Assembly: GCA_023393825.1 (NCBI GenBank)
Contig: JAEXBW010000037.1
Location: forward strand, 1 to 8,930
Reading direction: 5' to 3'
DNA length: 8,930 nucleotides
Origin: Elusimicrobiota bacterium
Lineage (GTDB): Bacteria; Elusimicrobiota; Elusimicrobia; Elusimicrobiales; Elusimicrobiaceae
In this document: positions 1-6,244 of the stretch, piece after piece
Position numbering within the stretch: the first letter of the stretch is position 1
Layout: every line of letters begins with the position of its first letter
Notes under the pieces: generated by a model
Seen by the model: only the letters and a program-made list of their open reading frames with translations
What the model was told of the DNA's origin: nothing
The model's database searches: none
Program-made: the position numbers and the translations under genes

Positions 1-332
1 TTAATGCCTTTGTGCAAAATGCCATTGATTTATCCCTGCCTTATCCGCACCTTTTGGGATTAATATTAATAATGCTTGGCTTTTTATGCCCGCTGTGTAT
101 TTTGACGGGGATAATGTTCCGCGCGGCAAGTTTTGTTATGGCGGCTGTAACCGTGGCGGGCGGCATAATATTTTTTGCTGGGGATTTTAATAAAGTAAAT
201 GTTGTGGGCTGTGTTTTAGCATTGGCTTTACTGGCGGGTTTTATATTTTACGGCCCCGGGGCTATAAGCCTTTCAAGCATACTTAAAGACAAGAAAAATA
301 AAAACACAAAAAAACGTCTGCCGATACATTAA
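1..332 (+). CDS. DoxX-like membrane protein, C-terminal part (5' truncated by window edge)
   Basis: The reading frame is open to the left edge, reading N-A-F-V-Q-N-A from base 3, so the GTG at base 12 is probably an internal valine and the true start lies outside the window. About 109 residues are visible. They form three hydrophobic segments (around LLGLILIMLGFLCPLCILTG, AASFVMAAVTVAGGIIFFAG and VVGCVLALALLAGFIFYG) followed by a lysine-rich cytoplasmic tail. The last membrane segment ends in GPGAISLSSIL, which resembles the GPGRLSLD-type ending of DoxX-family integral membrane proteins. That family is linked to redox and terminal-oxidase functions in some species, but most members are uncharacterised, so no reaction is assigned. 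The gene ends at a TAA and is followed within 25 bases by a terminator, so it is the last gene of its unit. Another small multi-pass protein family cannot be ruled out from this fragment. Confidence 0.6.
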   Translation, partial: NAFVQNAIDLSLPYPHLLGLILIMLGFLCPLCILTGIMFRAASFVMAAVTVAGGIIFFAGDFNKVNVVGCVLALALLAGFIFYGPGAISLSSILKDKKNKNTKKRLPIH

Positions 333-353
333 AAAACTTTATTTACAGATATT

Positions 354-384
354 AAACCCCGCACAAAAGCGGGGTTTATTTTTT
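354..384 (+). terminator. Rho-independent terminator after the DoxX-like gene
   Basis: A perfect 9-bp inverted repeat, AAACCCCGC (354-362) and GCGGGGTTT (369-377), with a 6-base loop, is followed by ATTTTTT. It starts 22 bases after the stop codon of the upstream gene and separates it from gpmA. Confidence 0.92.
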
Positions 385-397
385 GCCCCGCCCGTTA

Positions 398-406
398 TGC
401 TACAAT
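398..406 (+). promoter_or_regulatory. Candidate extended -10 promoter of gpmA
   Basis: TGCTACAAT (398-406) is an extended -10 element: the TG dinucleotide, one base, then TACAAT (5 of 6 matches to TATAAT). The upstream terminator T-tract occupies the -35 region and no good -35 hexamer is visible, which extended -10 promoters tolerate. The predicted start of transcription near base 413 leaves a leader of about 25 bases that contains the AAAGGAG ribosome binding site (426-432), five bases before the ATG. Confidence 0.5.
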
Positions 407-437
407 TAATTTAAATAGCCGTATTAAAGGAGCGTTT

Positions 438-1181
438 ATGAAAAGAATAGTCCTTTTACGCCACGGGCAGAGTACGTGGAATTTGGAAAATAAATTTACT
501 GGCTGGACAGACGTGGACCTTACACCCCAAGGCATTGCCGAAGCAATTAAAGCGGGCGAATTGCTTAAAAAAGAAGGCTTTGTTTTTGAAAAGGCTTATA
601 CCTCTTACTTAAAGCGCGCGGTTAAAACATTAGATTGTGTTTTGGATAAAATGAATTTGGACTGGATACCCGTAGAAAAAACTTGGCGCCTTAACGAGAA
701 ACATTACGGCAGTTTGCAGGGCCTTAATAAAACACAAACGGCGGAAAAATACGGCGAGCAGCAGGTTAATATATGGCGCAGAAGCTATAATGTGGCCCCC
801 GCCCCCTTGCCGCTTAACGACCCGCGCCACCCGCGCTTTGAACCGCGCTACAGCGAAATTGCCCCGCAGGATTTACCCGCCACGGAATCTTTGCAGGATT
901 GCATAGAGCGCATTTTACCTTACTGGAAGCAGGTTATCTTCCCCGAGCTTAAGCAAGCGCAGGAATTGCTTGTTGTGGCGCACGGCAACAGCTTGCGCGG
1001 CATAATAAAATACCTTAAAAATATTCCCGAAGAAAACATTGTAAGCCTTAATTTACCCACCGCCGTACCTTATGTTTTTGAGTTTGACGATAAATTGAAC
1101 CTTACAAAAGATTATTTTTTGGGCGACCCCGAAGAAATTAAAAAACTTATGGACGCGGTTGCCAATCAGGCAAAAAAATAA
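438..1181 (+). CDS. gpmA: 2,3-bisphosphoglycerate-dependent phosphoglycerate mutase
   Basis: This cytoplasmic enzyme of glycolysis and gluconeogenesis interconverts 3-phosphoglycerate and 2-phosphoglycerate through a phosphohistidine intermediate, and needs 2,3-bisphosphoglycerate for priming. At 247 residues it matches the usual length of about 250. The N-terminal LLRHGQSTWN carries the phospho-accepting His9 beside Arg8. FTGWTDVDLT (20-29), the phosphate-binding Arg60 in YLKRAVKT, LNEKHYGSLQGLNK (86-98) with the acid/base Glu87, the WRR pair at 114-115 and AHGNSLRG (181-188) with the second catalytic His182 are all as in the family. The C-terminal tail keeps LGDPEEI and AVANQ, which is typical of the full-length dPGM class and absent from short cobalamin-type phosphatases of the same superfamily. 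The ATG is fixed by AAAGGAG five bases upstream. The gene is a single unit, flanked by terminators on both sides. Confidence 0.97.
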   Translation: MKRIVLLRHGQSTWNLENKFTGWTDVDLTPQGIAEAIKAGELLKKEGFVFEKAYTSYLKRAVKTLDCVLDKMNLDWIPVEKTWRLNEKHYGSLQGLNKTQTAEKYGEQQVNIWRRSYNVAPAPLPLNDPRHPRFEPRYSEIAPQDLPATESLQDCIERILPYWKQVIFPELKQAQELLVVAHGNSLRGIIKYLKNIPEENIVSLNLPTAVPYVFEFDDKLNLTKDYFLGDPEEIKKLMDAVANQAKK

Positions 1182-1205
1182 TATCTTCAACAGTATTTAA
1201 AATAT

Positions 1206-1239
1206 AAAAACCGCAGCGTTAAAAAACTGCGGTTTTTTT
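1206..1239. terminator. Bidirectional terminator between convergent gpmA and the dnaX operon
   Basis: AAAAACCGCAG (1206-1216) pairs with CTGCGGTTTTT (1227-1237) around a 10-base loop. On the plus strand the stem runs into seven T residues (1233-1239), ending gpmA transcripts. On the minus strand the same hairpin ends in TTTTT followed by an AT-rich stretch, and it lies about 20 bases past the stop codon of the last operon gene. One hairpin can therefore serve both converging units. Confidence 0.88.
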
Positions 1240-1258
1240 GTTTGGCGCGCAAAATTAT

Positions 1259-1570
1259 TTATTCTTCGTCGTAAGCTTTTAGGGCAATATCAAAATAAGC
1301 CACAGTCTTAAGGCCCGCGACGGGCAAACCTACAAGCATTGCGCTTTTAACTTCTTCCCGTGTTACGCCAAGTTGCTTTGCGTGTTTAATGTGAAATGGC
1401 AACCCTCCATCAGCGCCCAAGGCCGCAAGAACGGATATATAGGCAATGCAGGCAGTCTTTTTATCCAACGCGCTTGCGGCGGCGGATTTTTGGACAAACT
1501 CCATAAAAGCCTCCCCCGTTTTGCCTGATTCCTGCATAAAAGTTTTAAAACCGTCACTTGTATTCTTCAT
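1259..1570 (-). CDS. Carboxymuconolactone decarboxylase / AhpD-like small protein lacking the Cys pair
   Basis: This is a 103-residue, probably helical cytoplasmic protein of the carboxymuconolactone decarboxylase (CMD) superfamily. The match is in residues 33-90: ALDKKTACIAYISVLAALGA, then FHIKHAKQLGVTREEVKSAM, then GLPVAGLKTVAYF. The pattern H-x-x-x-A-x-x-x-G-x-T-x-E-E-V is characteristic of the family. Redox-active members have C-x-x-C-x-x-x-H at the start of that helix; here the cysteine positions hold Ala53 and Gly56 while His60 remains, so AhpD-type thiol chemistry is not expected. The start at 1570 is chosen because GGAGG (1580-1576) lies five bases upstream. A longer frame from 1606 would add 12 unconserved residues inside comEC. 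The gene overlaps the 3' end of comEC by 17 bases, and its ribosome binding site is coded within comEC. It is the last gene of the operon, and its substrate is unknown. Confidence 0.8.
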   Translation of the reverse strand: MKNTSDGFKTFMQESGKTGEAFMEFVQKSAAASALDKKTACIAYISVLAALGADGGLPFHIKHAKQLGVTREEVKSAMLVGLPVAGLKTVAYFDIALKAYDEE

Positions 1571-3446
1571 TTTCGCCTCCGTCCTCTTTAAACTTAATAA
1601 TATCATTTGAGTTTTTAATTTGTTTAAGATTGCCGCTTGTTTCTATACCTTTATATTGATAGGAAAGGTTATTGCCGCCGCCCGTGGAAATTTGCCCGTC
1701 TTTATTTTGATACCACGGCTCTTTTGCGCTTACGCCACAGGCGCTTTCGCCCGACCAAAGCATTTTAGTTTGCGCGCCGCTTGCAAGTATAAGCTGCGCG
1801 GTTTCTTCCGCCACGTCGCCGTAAGGCAAGTAAATATTTTTTATTTTTATATCTTTTAACTCTTTAAGGCCGTATGCCGCGCTTTTACTTAAGCCGTTTA
1901 AAAACAAGCAATCAATTTTAGTATTGCCCGTAGCCAATACCGCGCGGGAAAGTGTTTTTGCGTCTACCCCGCCGCCGATAACTTTTGTTTGTCCGTTTTC
2001 TTTTATTAATAAGGAAAAGCTATATCTGCCCTTTATAAAATACTGCGCGGTTAAGTAAGAGTAAAGGCCGTATCCGCACAAGGCGGCGGTAATGGTAAGC
2101 AGGGCAGAAAGATAAATAATTTTTCTTTTAACCAAAGGCAAATTAAGTAGGCCGAACAGCGCGATAAAATAAGCCGCAACGCTAAACGGATTTAAGGCGG
2201 AAACTATAACCTTTGACCACGGTAAAGCCGCAAAAAACTGCACAAGAAAAGTGAATATAAAAACAAGTTCCTTAAGGGCAAAAACGCCCGCCTTAAAAAT
2301 AAAATCAACATGGATAAAAGAAAGGAACCAAACCACAAAACCGCCCGCCATAATAATGCCGCTTAAAGGCACCAAAATAATGTTGGAAAATACAGCGCTT
2401 AAAGAAACCTTATAAAAATAATTTGTAAACACAGGCAGCAGCGCGGCTTGCGCGGCGAGTGAAACAAAAAATATCCTTAATATAAACTTTAAACTCTCGG
2501 GCAGTTTTGCGCTTAACTTAAAATTAGAAGCTAAAAAGATAATGGAAAGCGCGGCCAAGAACGACATTTGAAAGCCAGCGTTAAAAATACTCTGCGGGTT
2601 AAATATAAGTATGGCTAAAGCGGCAATTATAAAACCCTGCAAAACGCCGCTTTTACGACCTAACAAAAAGCCAACAGTAGAACTGAAAGTCATTATATAA
2701 GCGCGTACAAGCGGGGCATCCGCGCCAGCGATAAGAGTGTAAAGCAAAGCCAAAAACAAGGCAGCAAAAGCAGCGGGAAACCTACCCGCGCCAAGCAAAG
2801 AACACATAAAATAAACAACCAAAGTTACAAAGCCCACATTGCTGCCGCTTGCCACCAAAAGGTGCATGGCGCCGCTATCTTGGAAGGCTATGTGAAGGTC
2901 TTTATCTATGCTGGCCTTTTCGCCTATCGTTATGCCTGCAAGCACGGGGGCAAGCTGCGGGCCGAAGTTTTTATTAAACACATCCAATATGCTGCTTCTG
3001 GCGCGGGAGAGATAAACCCAAAAGCGGGAGTAATCAGCAACCTGCACATTTTCTTTTACGGTGCTTTGGCAAAAAATATTTTTGCGGGCTAAATATTTTG
3101 CCCAGTTAAAACTGCCGACATTTGTATCTTCTTCCGGTAAATATAATGTGCCTTGGTAAGAAATTTTTTGCCCGCGCAATATATCGCCGCAGGTTTCGCA
3201 CGCGACGTAAAAATAGCCTTTTGCGGGTTTACCGTCTACGGAAATTGCCTTGGCAATAAAAGCCTTGCCCTCGGTTTTGGCGACGGGGTAGGAAGTTATT
3301 AAAGCTTCAAAATTATGGCGAGAGCCGTCGGTATAAAAAGAAATATCCCCTTCCTTGGCGGAGGGGACTTTTAAAAACAGGGCAAGCAAAACCGAATATA
3401 TTATAAGTATTAAAAACAGGGGCCTTTTGTAAACGGAAATGTGCAT
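1554..3446 (-). CDS. comEC: ComEC/Rec2-type competence DNA channel protein, with degenerate C-terminal domain
   Basis: This polytopic inner-membrane protein is the presumed channel carrying single-stranded transforming DNA into the cytoplasm. Its 630 residues compare with about 750-780 for long homologues. An N-terminal membrane segment (about 9-27) is followed by an extracytoplasmic OB-type region (about 40-135) with Cys83, Cys86 and Cys126, possible disulfide partners. The competence core spans about 155-465 with many membrane helices. It includes AFQDSGAMHLLVASGSNVGF (187-206, the family's F-x-x-SG-x-x-H-L-L-x-x-SG signature), GADAPLVRAYIM (241-252) and NPQSIFNAGFQMSFLA (283-298). The last part (about 470-590) looks like the family's metallo-beta-lactamase fold but has no HxHxDH metal motif: LFLNGLSKSAAYGL (514-527) stands where LTHxHxDHxGGL is expected. 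It starts with a TAATG overlap on the recR stop codon, indicating translational coupling. An uptake role is inferred from family; the pilus and DprA genes would be elsewhere. Confidence 0.9.
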   Translation of the reverse strand: MHISVYKRPLFLILIIYSVLLALFLKVPSAKEGDISFYTDGSRHNFEALITSYPVAKTEGKAFIAKAISVDGKPAKGYFYVACETCGDILRGQKISYQGTLYLPEEDTNVGSFNWAKYLARKNIFCQSTVKENVQVADYSRFWVYLSRARSSILDVFNKNFGPQLAPVLAGITIGEKASIDKDLHIAFQDSGAMHLLVASGSNVGFVTLVVYFMCSLLGAGRFPAAFAALFLALLYTLIAGADAPLVRAYIMTFSSTVGFLLGRKSGVLQGFIIAALAILIFNPQSIFNAGFQMSFLAALSIIFLASNFKLSAKLPESLKFILRIFFVSLAAQAALLPVFTNYFYKVSLSAVFSNIILVPLSGIIMAGGFVVWFLSFIHVDFIFKAGVFALKELVFIFTFLVQFFAALPWSKVIVSALNPFSVAAYFIALFGLLNLPLVKRKIIYLSALLTITAALCGYGLYSYLTAQYFIKGRYSFSLLIKENGQTKVIGGGVDAKTLSRAVLATGNTKIDCLFLNGLSKSAAYGLKELKDIKIKNIYLPYGDVAEETAQLILASGAQTKMLWSGESACGVSAKEPWYQNKDGQISTGGGNNLSYQYKGIETSGNLKQIKNSNDIIKFKEDGGENEEYK

Positions 3447-4039
3447 TATAGTTTGGTGCGCCCTTTAAGCGCGTGGGATAAAGTAAGTTCGTCTATATAA
3501 TCTATGTGTCCGCCAAGCGGCATGCCGTAGCCGATGCGTGTGACCCTGCCCACAAGGCCGCGCAGAACATCGGCAATGTAAAGGGCGGTAGTTTCGCCCT
3601 CGGTATCGGGGTTGGTGGCGATGATAACTTCTTTAACGGGTTCGGCAGAATCCTGCACCCTTAAAATAAGTTCTTTTATTTTTACGGAGTCCGCCGTCCT
3701 GCCGTCCATGGGGGATATGGAGCCTTGCAAAACGTGGTAAAGACCGTTAAAGCTTTTTGTTTTTTCTATGGCTTCAATATCTTTGGCTTCTTCCACCACG
3801 CAAAGCAGGGAATGGTCGCGGGTGTCGTCGCTGCAAATTTCGCAAAGGTCGCCCTCGCTGTAAGAAAAGCATTGCGGGCAGTAGTGTATATTATCCCTCA
3901 TCTTTAAAAGCGCGTCGGTAAACTCCGCCACTTCGCCTTCGCTCGCGCGTAAGAAATGGAGGGAAAACCTTTCCGCCTGCCTTGGCCCTACGCCCGGCAA
4001 ACGGCGGAACGCTTTAATAAGTCTGTCGTAACTTTTCAT
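3446..4039 (-). CDS. recR: Recombination mediator protein RecR
   Basis: RecR acts in the RecFOR pathway, helping to load RecA on gapped single-stranded DNA at damaged replication forks. At 197 residues it is full length. The N-terminal helix-hairpin-helix FRRLPGVGPRQAERFSLHFL (11-30) is the DNA-binding and tetramer-forming element. A C4 zinc finger follows with Cys54, Cys57, Cys66 and Cys69. The Toprim domain shows VVEEAKDIEAIE (81-92) with its glutamate and ATNPDTEGETTALY (141-154) with the acidic DxxxE residues. The closing YGMPLGGHIDYIDELTL (171-187) contains the conserved Walker-B-like C-terminal motif. It starts three bases after the dnaX stop codon and its stop overlaps the comEC start. 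Its own ribosome binding site is weak (AAAG only), so translation is probably coupled to dnaX. In many bacteria a ybaB gene lies between dnaX and recR; here it is absent. Confidence 0.97.
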   Translation of the reverse strand: MKSYDRLIKAFRRLPGVGPRQAERFSLHFLRASEGEVAEFTDALLKMRDNIHYCPQCFSYSEGDLCEICSDDTRDHSLLCVVEEAKDIEAIEKTKSFNGLYHVLQGSISPMDGRTADSVKIKELILRVQDSAEPVKEVIIATNPDTEGETTALYIADVLRGLVGRVTRIGYGMPLGGHIDYIDELTLSHALKGRTKL

Positions 4040-4042
4040 ACT

Positions 4043-6031
4043 TTAAATAGACTCTACAACCTGCCCTTCAAAAATATCCAAAATCTGTTTTGCGGCGGAA
4101 CTTACCGCCGCGGCCGATGCCGTTACCGTCTGTTTTACGGCGGCGGGTTTGGGCAAAATATCGGCGGAATAATCGCCCGCTACAAAAGGCTCTTCCGCGC
4201 TGATGGGCGATATTGTTTGCGCTTCCTGCGGTATAGCTGCGGCAGCTTTTACGGGCTGAGCAGCGGCCTTAGCAGTAGGAACCGCAGATTGATAAAATGT
4301 TACCGAGGTGCTGCCATTTTCCACTTTGCGAACACCTGCAGGAGCGGAATATTTTTTAAACGCGGGCGCGGCTGCGGGTTTAACTTCCGCCTTGGCGGCA
4401 GTACCGTCTGAAATAATTTTAAAACGTATTTTGACGGAGAATAATTTTAAAGCTAAAGATTCAAAATCGCTCATTCTGCGCTGCAGGGTGCTTTTTAAAA
4501 AGTCGTCGCTGCCTTTTATTTTTAAAGACCACACATTGCCGTCGTCAAAACAAATGGGCAAATCAACAACAAGTTCGTATAAAAACGGGTAGTTGGAACT
4601 TAAACCTTTTTTAAATTTTTCCCACATTGCGCGGCAGTCTTCTATATTAACGGGCGCGGTGGAAGATTCTTCTTTCTCTTCTTCCTTAACTTCTGCAACT
4701 TCTTGCTTGACGGTAATTTTTTTGGCAAGTTCGGGGTAAAAATCTTCTTCCTGCGGGACGGGCGGCTGACTTTCTTCCTCAACAACAGGTTTTGCGTCTG
4801 CTTTTTTGGCAGGTTTTGCGGGGGAAATTTTATTTAGAGTTTTTTTTTCGCCCGAATCGTCGGAGGATAAAGAGGCCTCAAGCGCTTCCAAGCGGGAGAC
4901 AAAATTATCTATATCTACCGTATTTTCCATAATGGAAAACAGGCCGACTTCCGCAAGAAGAGCGGGGGTGTCGGAATATTTAACTTCGTCTATAAGTTTG
5001 GAAAGTTTGCGCGTGAGCGATGCTAAGTAAGCGGGTGAAATATCTTTAAGCGCATCTTTTGCGCCGACAAAAGGCTCTTTGCCCGCACCGAGTGAAAAGT
5101 AAAAAACTTCGCCAAGAGTGTTCTTTAAATCTTTAACAAGTCCGAGCGCGTCAAAGCCTTCGCTCTGCACGGTTTCAAACACTTTATGAAGTGCGGCGGA
5201 ATCTTTATTTACCAAGGCCAGCAAGGCGTTTTGTATTAAATCATTGGGCAAAATGCCAAGCATTTCGCTGACTAAAACTTTATCAACTTTACCGTCGGAA
5301 AAAGAGATTGCTCTGTCAAAAATCGTAAGCGCATCTCTTAACGCGCCGCCCGCGCCTTTGGCAATAATTTTGGCGGCTTCTTCTTCCAACTCTATATTTT
5401 CCGCGCCCGCGAGGTCCATAAGGTGGGAAGATATTTGCTCTTCCGTTATAGGCTTAAAGCGGAATGTTTGGCAGCGGGAAGAAATTGTTAAAGGAACTTT
5501 ATGCAATTCCGTCGTGGCTAAAATAAAAACAACGTGAGATGGCGGTTCCTCTATCGTCTTTAACAAGGCGTTAAAGGAAGAGGTGGAAAGCATATGAACT
5601 TCGTCTAAAATAAAAACTTTATATCTGTCCCTGCCCGCGGCTAAAGCCACGGTATCTATGATAGCTTCCCTGACGCGTTCTACCTGCGTGTTGCTGGCAG
5701 CGTCCAGCTCCAAAACGTCCATATCGGAGGAGGATGCAATTTCCAAACACTGCGGGCATTTGCCGCACGGGCTTGCCGTGGGTTTTGTATTACCGTTACC
5801 CGTGCAATTTAAAGCTTTTGCCAAAAGGCGGGCCGTGGTGGTTTTGCCGCAGCCGCGCGGGCCGTAAAAAAGATAGGCGTGCGCCACTCTGCTCGACTTA
5901 ACGGCATTCATAATGGTTTTAGAAACACTTTCCTGCCCGACAACCTCTTCAAAGGTTTGCGGGCGGTATTTGTTGGCTAAGCTGGTGTAAACGCTTTGCT
6001 TGGCGGTATCAGGGGTATCAAACATTTCCAT
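4043..6031 (-). CDS. dnaX: DNA polymerase III subunit tau (and probably gamma by frameshift)
   Basis: DnaX is the motor subunit of the clamp loader, opening the beta ring with ATP, and in its long tau form ties the loader to polymerase and helicase. It has 662 residues. AAA+ motifs are complete: LANKYRPQTFEEVVGQ (18-33), Walker A GPRGCGKTT (57-65), zinc cysteines 76, 89, 92 and 95, Walker B ILDEVHML (141-148), sensor 1 LATTE (171-175), the SRC arginine-finger motif (185-187) and sensor 2 GALRDAL (229-235). The collar domain runs to about 385. A Lys/Glu/Pro-rich linker (about 390-460), a folded tau domain (about 462-542), an Ala/Pro-rich linker (about 543-640) and a short conserved-looking tip AAKQILDIFEGQVVESI follow. 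A run of nine A at residues 395-398 could produce a gamma-like product of about 400 residues. The start at 6031 is the first ATG; Met3 (6025) is an alternative, since neither has a clear ribosome binding site. First gene of the operon. Confidence 0.97.
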   Translation of the reverse strand: MEMFDTPDTAKQSVYTSLANKYRPQTFEEVVGQESVSKTIMNAVKSSRVAHAYLFYGPRGCGKTTTARLLAKALNCTGNGNTKPTASPCGKCPQCLEIASSSDMDVLELDAASNTQVERVREAIIDTVALAAGRDRYKVFILDEVHMLSTSSFNALLKTIEEPPSHVVFILATTELHKVPLTISSRCQTFRFKPITEEQISSHLMDLAGAENIELEEEAAKIIAKGAGGALRDALTIFDRAISFSDGKVDKVLVSEMLGILPNDLIQNALLALVNKDSAALHKVFETVQSEGFDALGLVKDLKNTLGEVFYFSLGAGKEPFVGAKDALKDISPAYLASLTRKLSKLIDEVKYSDTPALLAEVGLFSIMENTVDIDNFVSRLEALEASLSSDDSGEKKTLNKISPAKPAKKADAKPVVEEESQPPVPQEEDFYPELAKKITVKQEVAEVKEEEKEESSTAPVNIEDCRAMWEKFKKGLSSNYPFLYELVVDLPICFDDGNVWSLKIKGSDDFLKSTLQRRMSDFESLALKLFSVKIRFKIISDGTAAKAEVKPAAAPAFKKYSAPAGVRKVENGSTSVTFYQSAVPTAKAAAQPVKAAAAIPQEAQTISPISAEEPFVAGDYSADILPKPAAVKQTVTASAAAVSSAAKQILDIFEGQVVESI
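4830..4848 (-). promoter_or_regulatory. A9 slippery tract in dnaX with stops in both alternative frames
   Basis: Read on the minus strand the site is GAA-AAA-AAA-ACT, a run of nine A at 4848-4840. With one A lost the frame reads CTC-TAA (stop at 4836-4834). With one A gained, or a -1 ribosomal shift, it reads AAC-TCT-AAA-TAA (stop at 4832-4830). Both give proteins of 398-400 residues ending just after the clamp-loader collar domain, like the gamma form of DnaX. No Shine-Dalgarno-like stimulator sits about 10 bases upstream and no strong hairpin follows, which favours RNA polymerase slippage over ribosomal frameshifting. It is the longest homopolymer I see in the window. Confidence 0.6.
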
Positions 6032-6037
6032 AAGACT

Positions 6038-6066
6038 ATGATAATAAATTAAAAGAATAAGCGCAA
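6038..6066 (-). promoter_or_regulatory. Candidate promoter of the dnaX operon
   Basis: On the minus strand TTGCGC (6066-6061; weak -35) is followed after 17 bases by TATCAT (6043-6038; 5 of 6 matches to the -10 consensus). Only six bases separate the -10 from the first dnaX ATG, which would place the start of transcription at or within a base or two of that codon. The region is very AT-rich, so chance hexamers are common and other -10-like sequences lie further upstream (around 6103-6086). Confidence 0.3.
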
Positions 6067-6127
6067 AAGCAATAAAAGTCGCTAATATGATAAAATATAT
6101 AAAAGAAGTTTCCTTGCTTTGCGTTCT

Positions 6128-6136
6128 TGATAAATT
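6128..6136 (+). promoter_or_regulatory. Candidate extended -10 promoter for tRNA-Val and the MarC-like gene
   Basis: TGATAAATT (6128-6136) is a TG-extended -10-like element about 11 bases before the mature tRNA 5' end. No convincing -35 is present; TTTCCT at 6109-6114 is the closest. A second TG-extended element, TGATAAAAT (6088-6096), is an equally possible alternative giving a longer precursor leader. The two were not separable by eye. Confidence 0.28.
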
Positions 6137-6147
6137 AAAGCAAATAC

Positions 6148-6219
6148 GGGCAGTTGGCGCAGCGGTAGCGCGTCCGCCTCACACGCGGAAGGCCACAGGT
6201 TCGATCCCTGTACTGCCCA
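6148..6219 (+). tRNA. tRNA-Val (anticodon CAC)
   Basis: A complete 72-base cloverleaf can be drawn: acceptor GGGCAGT (6148-6154) with ACTGCCC (6212-6218) and discriminator A at 6219; D stem GCGC (6157-6160) with GCGC (6168-6171) around AGCGGTA; anticodon stem TCCGC (6173-6177) with GCGGA (6185-6189) around loop CTCACAC; variable AGGCC; T stem ACAGG (6195-6199) with CCTGT (6207-6211) around TTCGATC. The anticodon CAC (6180-6182), preceded by T, reads the valine codon GUG. The CCA end is not encoded, because T follows the discriminator directly, so it must be added by tRNA nucleotidyltransferase. Seven T residues follow (6220-6226), and the MarC-like gene starts 26 bases after the tRNA. Confidence 0.97.
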
Positions 6220-6244
6220 TTTTTTTATGTTTGAAGGATCAGAA

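Noticed and set aside
383..406. TTGCCC (383-388) as -35 of the gpmA promoter
   Set aside because: The spacer to TACAAT is only 12 bases, too short for a sigma-70-type promoter. The TG-extended -10 explains the promoter better.
1571..1606. Longer start for the CMD-like protein, adding MILLSLKRTEAK
   Set aside because: It lacks a ribosome binding site, while the ATG at 1570 has GGAGG at ideal spacing. The extra residues are not family-like and lie wholly in comEC.
3956..4411. A 151-codon plus-strand open frame antisense to dnaX and recR
   Set aside because: It is Gly/Arg/Phe-rich, the complement of the Ala/Pro/Lys-rich dnaX tail. It has no ribosome binding site or family resemblance, and it overlaps two certain genes.
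6032..6147. In-frame hydrophobic extension upstream of dnaX (reads like a membrane helix, TSFIYFIILATFIAFALILL)
   Set aside because: There is no ATG, GTG or TTG in that frame before a stop inside the tRNA, and DnaX is cytoplasmic. The hydrophobic reading comes from T-rich promoter DNA.
6220..6226. T7 run after the tRNA as a full terminator
   Set aside because: No GC-rich hairpin lies directly before it other than the tRNA acceptor stem, and the MarC-like gene just downstream has no promoter of its own.
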